Shown here: in pieces, positions 6,155-14,330 of the stretch
Numbering within the stretch: position 1 is the first letter of the stretch
Layout: each line of letters starts with the position of its first letter
Source: a virus
Direction: 5' to 3' (one strand)
Length of the DNA: 24,252 nt
Virus record (IMG/VR): IMGVR_UViG_3300007345_000270
Span: 1-24,252 of that record
Notes under the pieces: generated by a model
What the model was told of the DNA's origin: nothing
The model's database searches: none
Seen by the model: the letters and a program-made list of their open reading frames with translations, nothing else
Made by a program: the position numbers and the translations under genes

Positions 6155-6869
6155 ATGGTTGGCTCTTGTTCCAAGCAAGGGCAGACCGGAGGAATTTGCC
6201 AAGAGCTGTAAGCCATTACTTGAGACATTGCCGATTGATTCGGCAGTTTTACTTGAGAAAAGCGACTACGATAAGTACGACTATCCGAACAAGATACTAC
6301 TCGACAAAGAGAACCAAGGCATCGGATATGCTATACACTTTGCTCGGCTATGGGCAGAGGAAAACGGATACGATGTTATCTTCAAGATAGATGATGATGT
6401 TACCAAGATAGGAGCAGTCCACGAGGACTTGGAGACTATCGACCATTACCTACATAAATATGAGGATTGTGCCGGAGTGAGCTTCCCATACTCTTTTGAG
6501 TTTTACGATGTTACCAAGAAAAAGTTGTTCAGTCATATAAATAAACGCTTCCAAACTTGTTATATAATAAAGACTAAATTCTTCAAGACAACGGAAAGGC
6601 TCAAGCAGATAGAGGATTTCTTCTACTATATGATGGCTATTAGAAACAACGGATTTGTGCTGAGGTGTTCAAAACACCCTATGCACACAGCACCGGTTGG
6701 AAGCAATGAGGGAGGAGCGCAATGCTTTGACCGAGCCAAGCTTTACCTTGAGGACATAAAGTTATTTAAGGAAATCGACCCGACAATCAAGGTTATCCAC
6801 AAACCGGATAAGCATTGGAAGTACGAGCCGAAACTAACTGATAAAATGTACAAGGCTAAGCCGATATGA
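6138..6869 (+). CDS. TET-associated-type glycosyltransferase (TAGT-like)
   Basis: A 243-residue GT-A fold glycosyltransferase. It opens with LALVPSKGRPEEF (8-20), the motif of the phage family called TET-associated glycosyltransferases, has KENQGIGYAIHFA (57-69), and the metal-binding acidic triad FKIDDDV (D85-D87). The C-terminal part contains MAIRNNGFVLRC and TAPVGSNEGGAQ, likely acceptor and donor loops. Known relatives sit beside TET/JBP dioxygenases and add sugars to hydroxylated pyrimidines in phage DNA. Here the dioxygenase-like gene follows at once (start 6866, 4-base ATGA overlap), which strongly supports that role. The sugar and exact base are not deducible from sequence. No signal peptide, consistent with cytoplasmic DNA modification. 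Confidence 0.7.
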   Translation: MKLKNKWLALVPSKGRPEEFAKSCKPLLETLPIDSAVLLEKSDYDKYDYPNKILLDKENQGIGYAIHFARLWAEENGYDVIFKIDDDVTKIGAVHEDLETIDHYLHKYEDCAGVSFPYSFEFYDVTKKKLFSHINKRFQTCYIIKTKFFKTTERLKQIEDFFYYMMAIRNNGFVLRCSKHPMHTAPVGSNEGGAQCFDRAKLYLEDIKLFKEIDPTIKVIHKPDKHWKYEPKLTDKMYKAKPI

Positions 6870-7765
6870 AAGAACTACACCTCGAACGTAACGAGATTGA
6901 TGTTGCTAAGTTCAAGAAACGAACAGCAAAACGCTCTGATGTAAGCCAAGTAATCAAAGAAGATGTAATCATCTACTGCGATAACGAACCGGTCATACTA
7001 TACAAGAAGCTCAATACAGATACCTCAGCGCTTCGTTGGGCTGTTAAAAATATCGGCTATTCCACCGGTAAGCGTTCGAGAGGATTGGTCTCTACAAGCG
7101 CTATATTTGGTTACTCGCCACGAATAGCAATGAGGCACGACTACTGTACCGTAACGGCTATGGCTATAAACGAGAAGAAGCAACATTATGTTATCACACA
7201 ATTTGCAAAGGAGCTCGTAGGATATTACAAAGAACACTTTCCCGAGAGATACGAGTTCCATACCAAGCTCGTAGAAGAACGAGTGATGCAAGATTGGACT
7301 ATCGGAGGAAGTCCGTTTACATCGGGTATCGTAAACAAGAACAATCAACTCAAGTACCACTACGATGCCGGTAACTTCAAAGGTGTGCTATCCAATATGG
7401 TTGTATTCAAGAAAGATGTTTCGGGAGGGTATCTTGTAATACCCGAGTTTGACCTCGCACTCGAAGTAGCAGACGAGACCGTAACAATCTTCAACGGACA
7501 AGATATTCTACACGGAGTAAGCACAATAGAATACGACAACGAACACGCATATAGATATTCTGCCGTATATTACTCACTCGAACAAATGTGGAAGTGTGAA
7601 CCTCTCGATGATGAGATAGCAAGAATCCGTAAAATAAAAACCGAGAGAGAACATAAACGTCTCGATGAGGAACACTTAGATACGCTTAGAATAAGAAAGG
7701 AAGAACTACAAGGTGCGAGTATAAACGAGCTACTGAAGAACAAGAAGAAGAATGACAAAAACTGA
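6866..7765 (+). CDS. TET/JBP-like 2-oxoglutarate/Fe(II) DNA-base dioxygenase
   Basis: A 299-residue protein with the double-stranded beta-helix iron site in its C-terminal half: KYHYDAGN gives H165-x-D167-x-x-N170, matching the H-x-D-x-x-N pattern of TET/JBP enzymes; ILHGVST gives the distal H216; and HAYRYSAVYY gives R230 for binding 2-oxoglutarate. Strands between them (GVLSNMVVFKKDVSGGYLVI) fit the fold. TET/JBP enzymes hydroxylate the methyl of 5-methylcytosine or thymine in DNA. The N-terminal ~140 residues are of unknown detail and the last ~55 form a charged helical tail, possibly DNA binding. It follows the TAGT-like gene and overlaps the small terminase gene by 14 bases. Substrate base unproven; no C5-methylase is in the window. 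Confidence 0.75.
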   Translation: MKELHLERNEIDVAKFKKRTAKRSDVSQVIKEDVIIYCDNEPVILYKKLNTDTSALRWAVKNIGYSTGKRSRGLVSTSAIFGYSPRIAMRHDYCTVTAMAINEKKQHYVITQFAKELVGYYKEHFPERYEFHTKLVEERVMQDWTIGGSPFTSGIVNKNNQLKYHYDAGNFKGVLSNMVVFKKDVSGGYLVIPEFDLALEVADETVTIFNGQDILHGVSTIEYDNEHAYRYSAVYYSLEQMWKCEPLDDEIARIRKIKTEREHKRLDEEHLDTLRIRKEELQGASINELLKNKKKNDKN

Positions 7766-8099
7766 CACAACTAAAAAGGCAATGCTTCAAGCACTTGAGA
7801 AAAGTTTAGGTGTTGTTACAACGGCTTGTAAAAGCGTAGGTATCTCAAGAGAAACACACTACAAATGGCTTCGTGAGGACGAGTCCTACAAGGAGTCCGT
7901 AGATGACCTTGTGAATGTAGCTTTGGACTTTGCAGAAACACAACTGCACAAACAAATCAGCAAAGGGAATCCCACGTCTACGATATTCTATCTCAAGACC
8001 AAAGGCAAGAACAGAGGATATATCGAGCGACAAGAGATACAGCACGATGGCGGAGAGGGATTGCGTATAGAGATTATAGATGGCAACGCTTCAGACTAA
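7752..8099 (+). CDS. terS: Terminase small subunit
   Basis: A 115-residue protein directly before the large terminase gene, overlapping it by 20 bases. Residues 12-40 (LQALEKSLGVVTTACKSVGI, then RETHYKWLRED) form a helix-turn-helix of the type found in phage small terminases, followed by a helical oligomerisation region (VDDLVNVALDFAETQLHKQI) and a motif common in this group, NPTSTIFYLKTKGKNRGY. The acidic C-terminal tail (GGEGLRIEIIDGNASD) probably contacts the large subunit or portal. Small terminases form rings that recognise the packaging site on phage DNA. Confidence 0.8.
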   Translation: MTKTDTTKKAMLQALEKSLGVVTTACKSVGISRETHYKWLREDESYKESVDDLVNVALDFAETQLHKQISKGNPTSTIFYLKTKGKNRGYIERQEIQHDGGEGLRIEIIDGNASD

Positions 8100-9243
8100 T
8101 GTAGTATTTAGACATCTCCAAAATAGCGATAGCAGAATTGTTATAGAGCAAGGAGGCACACGTTCCGGCAAGACGTACAATATCCTTATATGGATTCTCA
8201 CCTATTGTCTTGCTCCCGAGAACACCGGTCAAATCATTACTATATGCCGTAAAACCTTTCCGGCTGTTCGGGCAACAGTTATGAGGGACTTCTTTGAGAT
8301 AATAGAACGTGCCGGTGTCTATGACCCGGAGACTCACAACAAGAGTAGCAATGAGTATAGGCTTGGCGGTAATATGATTGAGTTCATATCGCTCGACCAA
8401 CCTCAAAAGGTACGTGGTAGAAAGCGTAACTTACTTTACTTGAACGAAGCTAACGAAGTAGACTTTGAGTCGTGGCAGCAGCTTATTATGAGAACATCGG
8501 GTAAGGTTATCATTGACTACAATCCGTCTATGGAATACCATTGGATATACGACAAGGTAATACCAAGAGATGATGCTGAGTTCTACAAGACAACATACCT
8601 TGATAATCCGTTCCTATCCAAGACGCTTATAGATGAGATTGAAAGACTCAAGCAAACCGATGAGCAGTATTGGCAGATATATGGTCTTGGTGAGCGTGGT
8701 CAAAGCAAGGCAATCATATTCCAACACAACGAGGTAGAGATGATACCCGAAGGAGCATCACTCATCTCAGCGGGTATGGACTTTGGATTTACCAATGACC
8801 CTACGACACTTGTACTTGCATATCGTAAGGACTTAGACTTGTACTTCGAGGAGCTTGTGTATCAGACCGGTTTGACAAACCGAGATATACACCATAAGCT
8901 AAGGACGATTGGCTTTGACAAGAGGACTGAGATATTTGCAGATAGTGCTGAACCCAAGAGTATCAAGGAGCTTCAGTTGTTTGGTTGGAATATCAAGCCA
9001 ACAGCCAAAGGAAGGGATTCAGTAATGGCGGGTATTGATATGCTCAAGAGATATAGACTTAATGTAACTAAATCAAGTATTAACTTGATTAAGGAGCTAA
9101 GAAATTATAAATTCGTAGAGGACATAAATGGTAGAGTTTTGAATAAACCTATTGACGAGAACAACCACGCTATTGATGCAGTACGATACGCAACATACAA
9201 CCGACTCAGTAGACCTAACTACGGAAGGTACGCTGTAAGATAA
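8080..9243 (+). CDS. terL: Terminase large subunit
   Basis: A 387-residue packaging motor and nuclease of the Terminase_3 type. The ATPase domain has Walker A GGTRSGKT (25-32), a RKTFPAVR coupling-type segment (57-64) and Walker B LLYLNEANE (118-126). The RNase H-like nuclease domain has AGMDFGFTNDP (D234), FADSAEPKS (D288) and NNHAIDAVRYA (D366), three acidic metal ligands in the usual order. It packages DNA into the prohead through the portal and cuts concatemers. Length is slightly short for the family (often about 400-450) but all motifs are present. It follows the small subunit and is followed after 15 bases by the chaperone-like gene. Confidence 0.93.
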   Translation: MATLQTNVVFRHLQNSDSRIVIEQGGTRSGKTYNILIWILTYCLAPENTGQIITICRKTFPAVRATVMRDFFEIIERAGVYDPETHNKSSNEYRLGGNMIEFISLDQPQKVRGRKRNLLYLNEANEVDFESWQQLIMRTSGKVIIDYNPSMEYHWIYDKVIPRDDAEFYKTTYLDNPFLSKTLIDEIERLKQTDEQYWQIYGLGERGQSKAIIFQHNEVEMIPEGASLISAGMDFGFTNDPTTLVLAYRKDLDLYFEELVYQTGLTNRDIHHKLRTIGFDKRTEIFADSAEPKSIKELQLFGWNIKPTAKGRDSVMAGIDMLKRYRLNVTKSSINLIKELRNYKFVEDINGRVLNKPIDENNHAIDAVRYATYNRLSRPNYGRYAVR

Positions 9244-9258
9244 ATCAGTTACTTGGAT

Positions 9259-9924
9259 ATGAAGGTAGACATCATTGTACCGGAAGGACTACACGAGATT
9301 ACGCTCGAGCAGTATCAGAAGTTTCTTGCTCTAAAAAGTGAGGACGATATCTTCTTGACACAAAAGTGTGTTGAGATATTCTGCAACGTGCCGTTGCTTA
9401 TTGTAGACCGTATGCCATACAACAAGGTAAATAGCCTTGCTAAGCGTGTATTTAATTACTTCGGAGGGAAGCCTTCGCTAAAAAAACAAACGACTCTTAG
9501 AAAGCGTTTATTTGGCTTCATACCGAACTTAGAACAAATAAGCCTTGGGGAATACGTAGACCTTGACAACAACATAACGGATTGGCAGAATATGCACCGA
9601 GCTATGGCTGTGCTGTATCGACCGATAGTCTCAGAAGCAAGAGAGCTATATGAGATAGAAGAATATGATGGCACCGATAAGTATGCCGACTATATGAAGG
9701 AGGTTACAATGGACGTGGTATTGGGAGCGTTGGTTTTTTTTTATCATTTAGGAACGGACTTAGCGACAGCTATGATGGACTATTTGGAGGAGGAGAGCAA
9801 GACCTTAGCGCACAAGCAAACTTCGGAAGAAAGTGGGGTTGGTATAGCAGCTTCTATCAACTCTCTCAAGGAGACGTTACAAGATTTGAAGCAGTTAGCC
9901 GACTTCCCTTACATACCGCATTGA
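9259..9924 (+). CDS. Putative tail assembly chaperone, zero-frame product
   Basis: A 221-residue protein starting MKVDIIVPEGLHEITLEQYQ; a TTG in frame 6 bases earlier is less likely. No motif names the family with certainty. It is mostly helical, with a basic patch (KKQTTLRKRLFGF). At codons 159-161 it reads V-F-F from GTTTTTTTTTAT (T-run 9734-9742), giving an in-frame T TTT TTT heptamer. The -1 frame stays open from there to 9983 and encodes a protein-like sequence, the layout of phage tail assembly chaperones (lambda G/GT), where most ribosomes make the short form and a minority the extended one. The zero-frame end reads SLKETLQDLKQLADFPYIPH. Tail chaperones bind tape measure protein during tail building. 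Confidence 0.55.
   Translation: MKVDIIVPEGLHEITLEQYQKFLALKSEDDIFLTQKCVEIFCNVPLLIVDRMPYNKVNSLAKRVFNYFGGKPSLKKQTTLRKRLFGFIPNLEQISLGEYVDLDNNITDWQNMHRAMAVLYRPIVSEARELYEIEEYDGTDKYADYMKEVTMDVVLGALVFFYHLGTDLATAMMDYLEEESKTLAHKQTSEESGVGIAASINSLKETLQDLKQLADFPYIPH
9734..9742 (+). promoter_or_regulatory. Putative -1 programmed ribosomal frameshift site
   Basis: A run of nine T (9734-9742). In the zero frame it is G-TT TTT TTT T, so 9735-9741 is a perfect X XXY YYZ-type heptamer (T TTT TTT) whose tRNAs re-pair fully after a one-base backward slip. After the slip the next codon is TTA at 9741, and the new frame is open for 80 codons. I did not find an obvious strong stem-loop immediately downstream by eye, nor a clear upstream Shine-Dalgarno-like stimulator. 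Confidence 0.55.
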
Positions 9925-9983
9925 TGTATTTGGAGTTCGAAAAAGAGAAAACGGATATAGAACGTAAGTTACTTAAAGTATGA
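9741..9983 (+). CDS. -1 frame extension of tail assembly chaperone (frameshift product)
   Basis: From the slip site at 9741 this frame is open for 80 codons to a TGA at 9981-9983, but it has no ATG until 9924, so it is missed by simple gene finding. The translation contains FGRKWGWYSSFYQLSQGDV, then RLPLHTALMYLEFEKEKTD and a basic end (IERKLLKV). The K-W-G-W-Y, G-D-V and L-x-x-H-x-x-L-x-x-L-x-F-E-K pattern resembles proteins I associate with the distal part of tail assembly chaperones in Bacteroidota phages. The fused product would be about 241 residues (161 from the zero frame plus 80). Its stop overlaps the next ATG (9980, ATGA). Alternative: a separate 19-codon ORF from the ATG at 9924. 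Confidence 0.55.
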   Translation, partial: LSFRNGLSDSYDGLFGGGEQDLSAQANFGRKWGWYSSFYQLSQGDVTRFEAVSRLPLHTALMYLEFEKEKTDIERKLLKV

Positions 9984-10444
9984 GAGGATACTACGACATA
10001 TTAGAAAAGCTACGCACAACGCTCGAGTCAAACGAGAGCATCAACACAGTAACGGAAGGAGACTTACTTGATGTGGACTTAGCCAAGCAGACAATCTTTC
10101 CATTGGCTCATATCGTGATTCAGAACGTAACGTTCCAAGAGCATACTATGACGTTCAATATGAACATACTATTTATGGACGTAGTGGACTTCAACAAGGA
10201 CGAGCCTAAAGCGGGCATACCATTCCGAGGTAACGACAACGAGCAAGATGTGTTGAACACAATGCTCGCAGTAGCCAATAGAATGTGGAGTGTGCTATCA
10301 AGAGGTGGTTTATTCCAAGACAAGTTTCAGATAGAAGGCAGTCCTTCTTGTGAGCCATTCGTAGAAAGGTTTGATAACCAAGTAGCCGGTTGGGATATGA
10401 CTTTGAATATCTCAATACCGAACACCGACATATCAGCTTGTTAG
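9980..10444 (+). CDS. Putative tail terminator / tail completion protein
   Basis: A 154-residue protein starting MRGYYDILEKLRTTLESN. The N-terminal helix, a central beta-hairpin (HIVIQNVTFQEHTMTFNMNI) and a later beta region (WDMTLNISIPNT) resemble the small alpha/beta fold of tail terminators. NEQDVLNTMLAVANRMWSVL is a helix recurring in related phage proteins. Tail terminators cap the tail tube and join it to the head. Evidence is position (between chaperone-like and gp10-like genes) and general pattern, not a named motif. It is translationally coupled to the frameshift extension (ATGA at 9980-9983). Confidence 0.45.
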   Translation: MRGYYDILEKLRTTLESNESINTVTEGDLLDVDLAKQTIFPLAHIVIQNVTFQEHTMTFNMNILFMDVVDFNKDEPKAGIPFRGNDNEQDVLNTMLAVANRMWSVLSRGGLFQDKFQIEGSPSCEPFVERFDNQVAGWDMTLNISIPNTDISAC

Positions 10445-10445
10445 T

Positions 10446-10973
10446 GTGGGACTGTTCAAGACCACATACCTCAAGGAAACGTTTGAGAGCTTCGGTAAGT
10501 ACGTTGTACAACAAAGCCGAAGCAACCTAACCAAAAAGAAAAAGAACGTCTCTAAGACGCTCTATGATAGTTTGGGTTACGACTTCCGAGCAAGTGGCTC
10601 GGGTGCATCGTTTAGCTTTGTGTTCGAGATGGAGGACTACGGAGAGTTCCAAGACAAAGGTGTGAGTGGTATCAAGAAGAAGTACAATACGCCATACAGC
10701 TACAAGAACAAGATGCCACCTCGAGGTCCTATTGATAAGTGGGTTGTTCGCAAAGGTCTCAAGGGAGTAAGAGATGAGCAAGGTAGATTCGTATCTCGTA
10801 AGAGTCTAAGCTATTTAATACAAAGACATCTGTACTACAATGGCATCAAACCAAGTTACTTCTTTACAAGGGCATTCAAGTTGGGCTTTCAGAAGCTACC
10901 TTCTGACATACGAACAGCATTCAAACTTGATGTCGAAGAATTTATGAAGTTCACACTAAAAAGTATATTCTAA
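10446..10973 (+). CDS. HK97 gp10-like tail-completion / neck protein
   Basis: A 175-residue basic protein. The start is a GTG at 10446, one base after the upstream stop; later ATGs would remove most of the protein. The core carries FEMEDYGEFQDKGVSG, a tract of TPYSYKNKMPPRGP, and a C-terminal IKPSYFFTRAFKLGF, a layout seen in HK97 gp10-like and related neck/tail-completion proteins of phages. Such proteins join the tail to the head or to the tail terminator. The family assignment is from pattern memory. It overlaps the following ATG by one base (TAATG at 10971-10975). Confidence 0.5.
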   Translation: MGLFKTTYLKETFESFGKYVVQQSRSNLTKKKKNVSKTLYDSLGYDFRASGSGASFSFVFEMEDYGEFQDKGVSGIKKKYNTPYSYKNKMPPRGPIDKWVVRKGLKGVRDEQGRFVSRKSLSYLIQRHLYYNGIKPSYFFTRAFKLGFQKLPSDIRTAFKLDVEEFMKFTLKSIF

Positions 10974-12175
10974 TGCCAAGCATTATTGCACCTTCAACAC
11001 TTTCAGTCGCAAGAAGCCCGATATTCGTTACCGTTGCCGGAGCAGTAAACGAGATTCAGTCTATTGTGGACTGCACAATAAAGGTTTTTATATGGAGTGG
11101 TTCTTACTCAAGCCGTCCTACCAATCCCGACTACACGCTGTTCAGAGATAAGTTTGTTTCTAACGCAGAGGAAGTTGGGTTTGACATAGCACCTTTGGTT
11201 CGTGAAGAACTTGGTGGTGTTTTTGACACCAACATTACAAGAAACTCACCAACATCAGAACAAAACAACAACGTTGTTTGGGTAGATGTAGATTATATAA
11301 TTAACTACTATTCAGTATCAGCACCAACAGTTATAACTAACGCTACGGGAAGCTCAAGCACTTTTCCGGTTTCAGAAGGATACTATGGATACGAGCAAGA
11401 CTTAGATTCAGCAGTTATCATAGCGGGTTTTTTGAACAACGCAACAACAATACATACCAAAACAAGTGGTAATGAAATGGTTTCTTTGTGGCTTGGTTCT
11501 TACGGAGCTGAAACGATAGATAGTGTTAGGTACAAGGTAGGTGGTGTAACAAAGCATACTTTTGATATTACAAGTTATCAAGCTAATGTTCAGCCGGAGA
11601 ATCAAATTACTCGTATTCCTATCGGAGATACCGGCTTGAATAATTGGCTAACAAGCGATGGCTATACCGGAGCATCTTCAGATAGACCTATCAATCAAGA
11701 TACTTATCAAATTGTACTTGTTGATGACGGCTCAAATGAGGTAGCAACACTCAACGTAGTGAAAGAGTGTGAGCCTAAGTACACAATACAGACAATACGC
11801 TTCTTAAACAAATATGGAACTTGGGAGTTCTTGAACTTTTTCAAGCGTAGTGATGATGACTTTGAGGTGCAACACGAACAATATCGCAAGGGTAACTTGA
11901 CCATAAGCAGAAGCGGAGTCTCTCACGATACTGACCTTGAGCAATACAAACGTATCAACACAAATGGTAAACTAAAGATTACCTTGAACACCGGTTGGGT
12001 AGATGAGAGCAACAGCGATACTATCAAAGACCTTATGATGAGCGAGAGAGTTATGTTGGACACTTCTCCGGTCAATGTTATAAGTGGCTCAATGAGGCTA
12101 CAAAAGTCTATTAACGACAAGATGATTAACTACACGATTGAGGTAGAACAAGCATTCGACACAAGGTATGTATAG
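10973..12175 (+). CDS. Tail/baseplate structural protein (hypothetical)
   Basis: A 400-residue protein, rich in beta-strand and serine, threonine and asparagine, typical of virion structural proteins. The N-terminal part (SIIAPSTLSVARSPIFVTVA) looks like a beta-sandwich. The C-terminal third has TIQTIRFLNKYGTWEFLNFF, then EVQHEQYRKGNLTISRSG and LMMSERVMLDTSPVNVI, a pattern I have seen in unnamed tail proteins of Bacteroidota phages. Position between neck-type genes and a hub-like protein suggests a distal tail or baseplate part. Start from TAATG coupling. It overlaps the next gene by 8 bases. Confidence 0.5.
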   Translation: MPSIIAPSTLSVARSPIFVTVAGAVNEIQSIVDCTIKVFIWSGSYSSRPTNPDYTLFRDKFVSNAEEVGFDIAPLVREELGGVFDTNITRNSPTSEQNNNVVWVDVDYIINYYSVSAPTVITNATGSSSTFPVSEGYYGYEQDLDSAVIIAGFLNNATTIHTKTSGNEMVSLWLGSYGAETIDSVRYKVGGVTKHTFDITSYQANVQPENQITRIPIGDTGLNNWLTSDGYTGASSDRPINQDTYQIVLVDDGSNEVATLNVVKECEPKYTIQTIRFLNKYGTWEFLNFFKRSDDDFEVQHEQYRKGNLTISRSGVSHDTDLEQYKRINTNGKLKITLNTGWVDESNSDTIKDLMMSERVMLDTSPVNVISGSMRLQKSINDKMINYTIEVEQAFDTRYV

Positions 12176-14189
12176 AGTAGAGCTTTACATTGATGGTGTA
12201 TTAGCAGATATGTTTGGTGATGAGTCAATAGAAATGACTCTAACCACTCAAAACGTAAAAGATATATCCAAGAACTTTGGAGACTATACTAACGGATTTA
12301 CGTTACCGGCATCACCTAAGAACAACGGCATATTCAAGCACTACTACAATGTTGATTTGTTAGGTGGCTTTGATGCCAACCTAAGAGTCGATGCTTTCAT
12401 AGAGATAAACAACAACTTATTTCGTCAAGGCGTATTAGAGCTTGAGGAGGTTCAACTAAAGAACAACGAGCCCACTGCCTACTCCGTAACCTTTTACAGC
12501 AACACAACGTCCCTAAAGGACTTGTTTGGTGAAGATACGCTCAACGACCTTGACCTCTCAGCTCAAGACCATACTTACAACGACACGAATCTTATCAATG
12601 GGCTTGTTAATTATGTAGCCGGCACGGGAGATGCTGTAATCTACCCATTGATATCACCGGTTCGTACTTGGTATTACAATAGTAGCGGAAGCGACCACGA
12701 ACCCGAGAACATTTATTACCATTCCGGACACAACGAACACGGAGTATTCTTCTATGACCTCAAACCGGCAGTCAAACTGCAAAAGATTATAGATGCTATT
12801 GAGACCAAGTATGGTGTAACCTTTGATAGCGATTTCTTTGCAACGGCTGACTTTGGTAAGTTGTTTATGTGGTGTCATAGGAGAGCCGGATATATGTTCA
12901 AAGACCAAGAGTTTGGGTTCACACCGACACCTATTCAGTTTACTTCAGCGACAAATAGTAATTGGGATTTGTCAAGCCACAGCCTAACGATAGACAACAC
13001 GAGTTGGACTAACGCTGCCGGACAACACATCATAGGTTACAGCTACGATATCACATCAACCTCAGACTACAAGATACAAGCATTTGTAAACGGAGAGATG
13101 CGGACAAGCAGACCACATAGTGGTGATGTAACCGGTCAGTTTGTACGCTTGGGAGAGGTTCAGTTTGGAGATGTGATAGACTTTAGGATATCCGTTCCCG
13201 ATGATTGGAACGGAAGTCCAATAACGATAAATACGATAGACTTAGACATTGACTACTTTGATGGAACATACAAGACTATTGTTGATGTATCAAGGTCTAC
13301 AAACCAATCTGTAACACGCAAAGTATTTATTGCCGACCAACTGCCCGAGCAAAAGATTACAGACTTCATAGGGAGTCTAATACGAGCCTTTAATTTGGCT
13401 ATTTCAACCAAAGGAAATATGGCTTACTATGTTGAGCCGTTAGACGATTGGTATGCTGACGGAACAACACACGAAATATCTAAACACATAGACACGAGCT
13501 CAAGCTCGGTCAAAAAAACAGAATTATATCGAAGAATATCATTCAGCTATAACGAAACGGAAGCAATTCTTGGAGAACAGTTTAGGTTGCAGAACGATAT
13601 TGGCTATGGTGATTTACGAGCCGACTTCAACTATGACGGAGAGGACTTTGATATTGAGGTTGGCTTCGACAATATGTTGTTTGAGAGACTCACCGACCAA
13701 ACCGGTGGAGCATTGACAAGCATAGGAATAGGGAGAAGTGTAACAAGAGAGCTTGAGCCTTACATCGGCTCACCTTTTATCTTCTATCTTGCCGGTCAAG
13801 TTACCTCGGGAGAATCATTCGCTTACATTCCAAGTGGTAATAGCCCTACGGAAGTTGAGGTAACATCATATCACTTGCCGAGCAATGTAAATGCTCTCAC
13901 AGCACCGGACGTTACCAAGACCTTGAATTTTGGAGGAGAGATTGACCCTTACATTAGGGTAACATTTAATGAAGGTCTATACGATACGTATTGGAAAGAT
14001 TATATAACAGATTTGTATGATGCGAGTCGTAGACTTTTTGTTATGAATGCACGTTTGCCGTTGCATATAATGCTTAACTTGAAGAACAACGACAAGCTAA
14101 CAATCAATGCAAGAGACTATATCATAAACAGCATAAAGATGAACCTCACTACCGGTGAGGCATCACTCGAATTGCTCAACGATGTGTAA
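12168..14189 (+). CDS. Putative baseplate hub / tail tip protein
   Basis: A 673-residue structural protein. The opening (YRVELYIDGVLADMFGDESI) followed by NFGDYTNGFTLPASPKN is common to a family of large tail proteins in Bacteroidota phages. The middle includes aromatic beta-rich stretches and the end (SRRLFVMNARLPLHIMLNLK, then NDKLTINARDYIINSIKMNL) has the alternating pattern of gp27/hub-type barrel domains: receptor or tail-tip proteins often end with such a 'put on axis, store in grid' barrel. No peptidase or lysozyme motif is visible. Position directly upstream of the tape measure gene fits a tail tip initiator. The call is from layout and pattern. Confidence 0.5.
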   Translation: MYRVELYIDGVLADMFGDESIEMTLTTQNVKDISKNFGDYTNGFTLPASPKNNGIFKHYYNVDLLGGFDANLRVDAFIEINNNLFRQGVLELEEVQLKNNEPTAYSVTFYSNTTSLKDLFGEDTLNDLDLSAQDHTYNDTNLINGLVNYVAGTGDAVIYPLISPVRTWYYNSSGSDHEPENIYYHSGHNEHGVFFYDLKPAVKLQKIIDAIETKYGVTFDSDFFATADFGKLFMWCHRRAGYMFKDQEFGFTPTPIQFTSATNSNWDLSSHSLTIDNTSWTNAAGQHIIGYSYDITSTSDYKIQAFVNGEMRTSRPHSGDVTGQFVRLGEVQFGDVIDFRISVPDDWNGSPITINTIDLDIDYFDGTYKTIVDVSRSTNQSVTRKVFIADQLPEQKITDFIGSLIRAFNLAISTKGNMAYYVEPLDDWYADGTTHEISKHIDTSSSSVKKTELYRRISFSYNETEAILGEQFRLQNDIGYGDLRADFNYDGEDFDIEVGFDNMLFERLTDQTGGALTSIGIGRSVTRELEPYIGSPFIFYLAGQVTSGESFAYIPSGNSPTEVEVTSYHLPSNVNALTAPDVTKTLNFGGEIDPYIRVTFNEGLYDTYWKDYITDLYDASRRLFVMNARLPLHIMLNLKNNDKLTINARDYIINSIKMNLTTGEASLELLNDV

Positions 14190-14192
14190 AAT

Positions 14193-14330
14193 ATGACCTA
14201 CTTACGTTACTTGATAGAAGCACTTCCATACGTTGAGGCTAAAACGGAGAACCTTGCCATTGCAAAGGGCAAGTACCAAGAGCCAAAGACTTGGACACAA
14301 TACCTAAAAAAGCTAAAGAATGGCTATTAA
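14193..14330 (+). CDS. Small ORF (45 aa) before the tape measure gene
   Basis: A 45-residue ORF beginning MTYLRYLIEALPYVEAK and ending in a basic WTQYLKKLKNGY. It starts 3 bases after the hub-like stop and overlaps the tape measure ATG by 11 bases, so it would fill the only gap between these two genes. Codon use is like the neighbours (AAG-rich, GCA, CTT). Mainly helical, charged, no membrane segment. Function unknown; small proteins at this place may be tail chaperone partners or simply coupling peptides. Confidence 0.6.
   Translation: MTYLRYLIEALPYVEAKTENLAIAKGKYQEPKTWTQYLKKLKNGY

Noticed and set aside
5554-6228. 224-residue open frame on the - strand
   Set aside because: It overlaps the ParB-like gene and its junctions with motif-bearing neighbours; its serine-rich translation is a reverse shadow of aspartate- and glutamate-rich coding.
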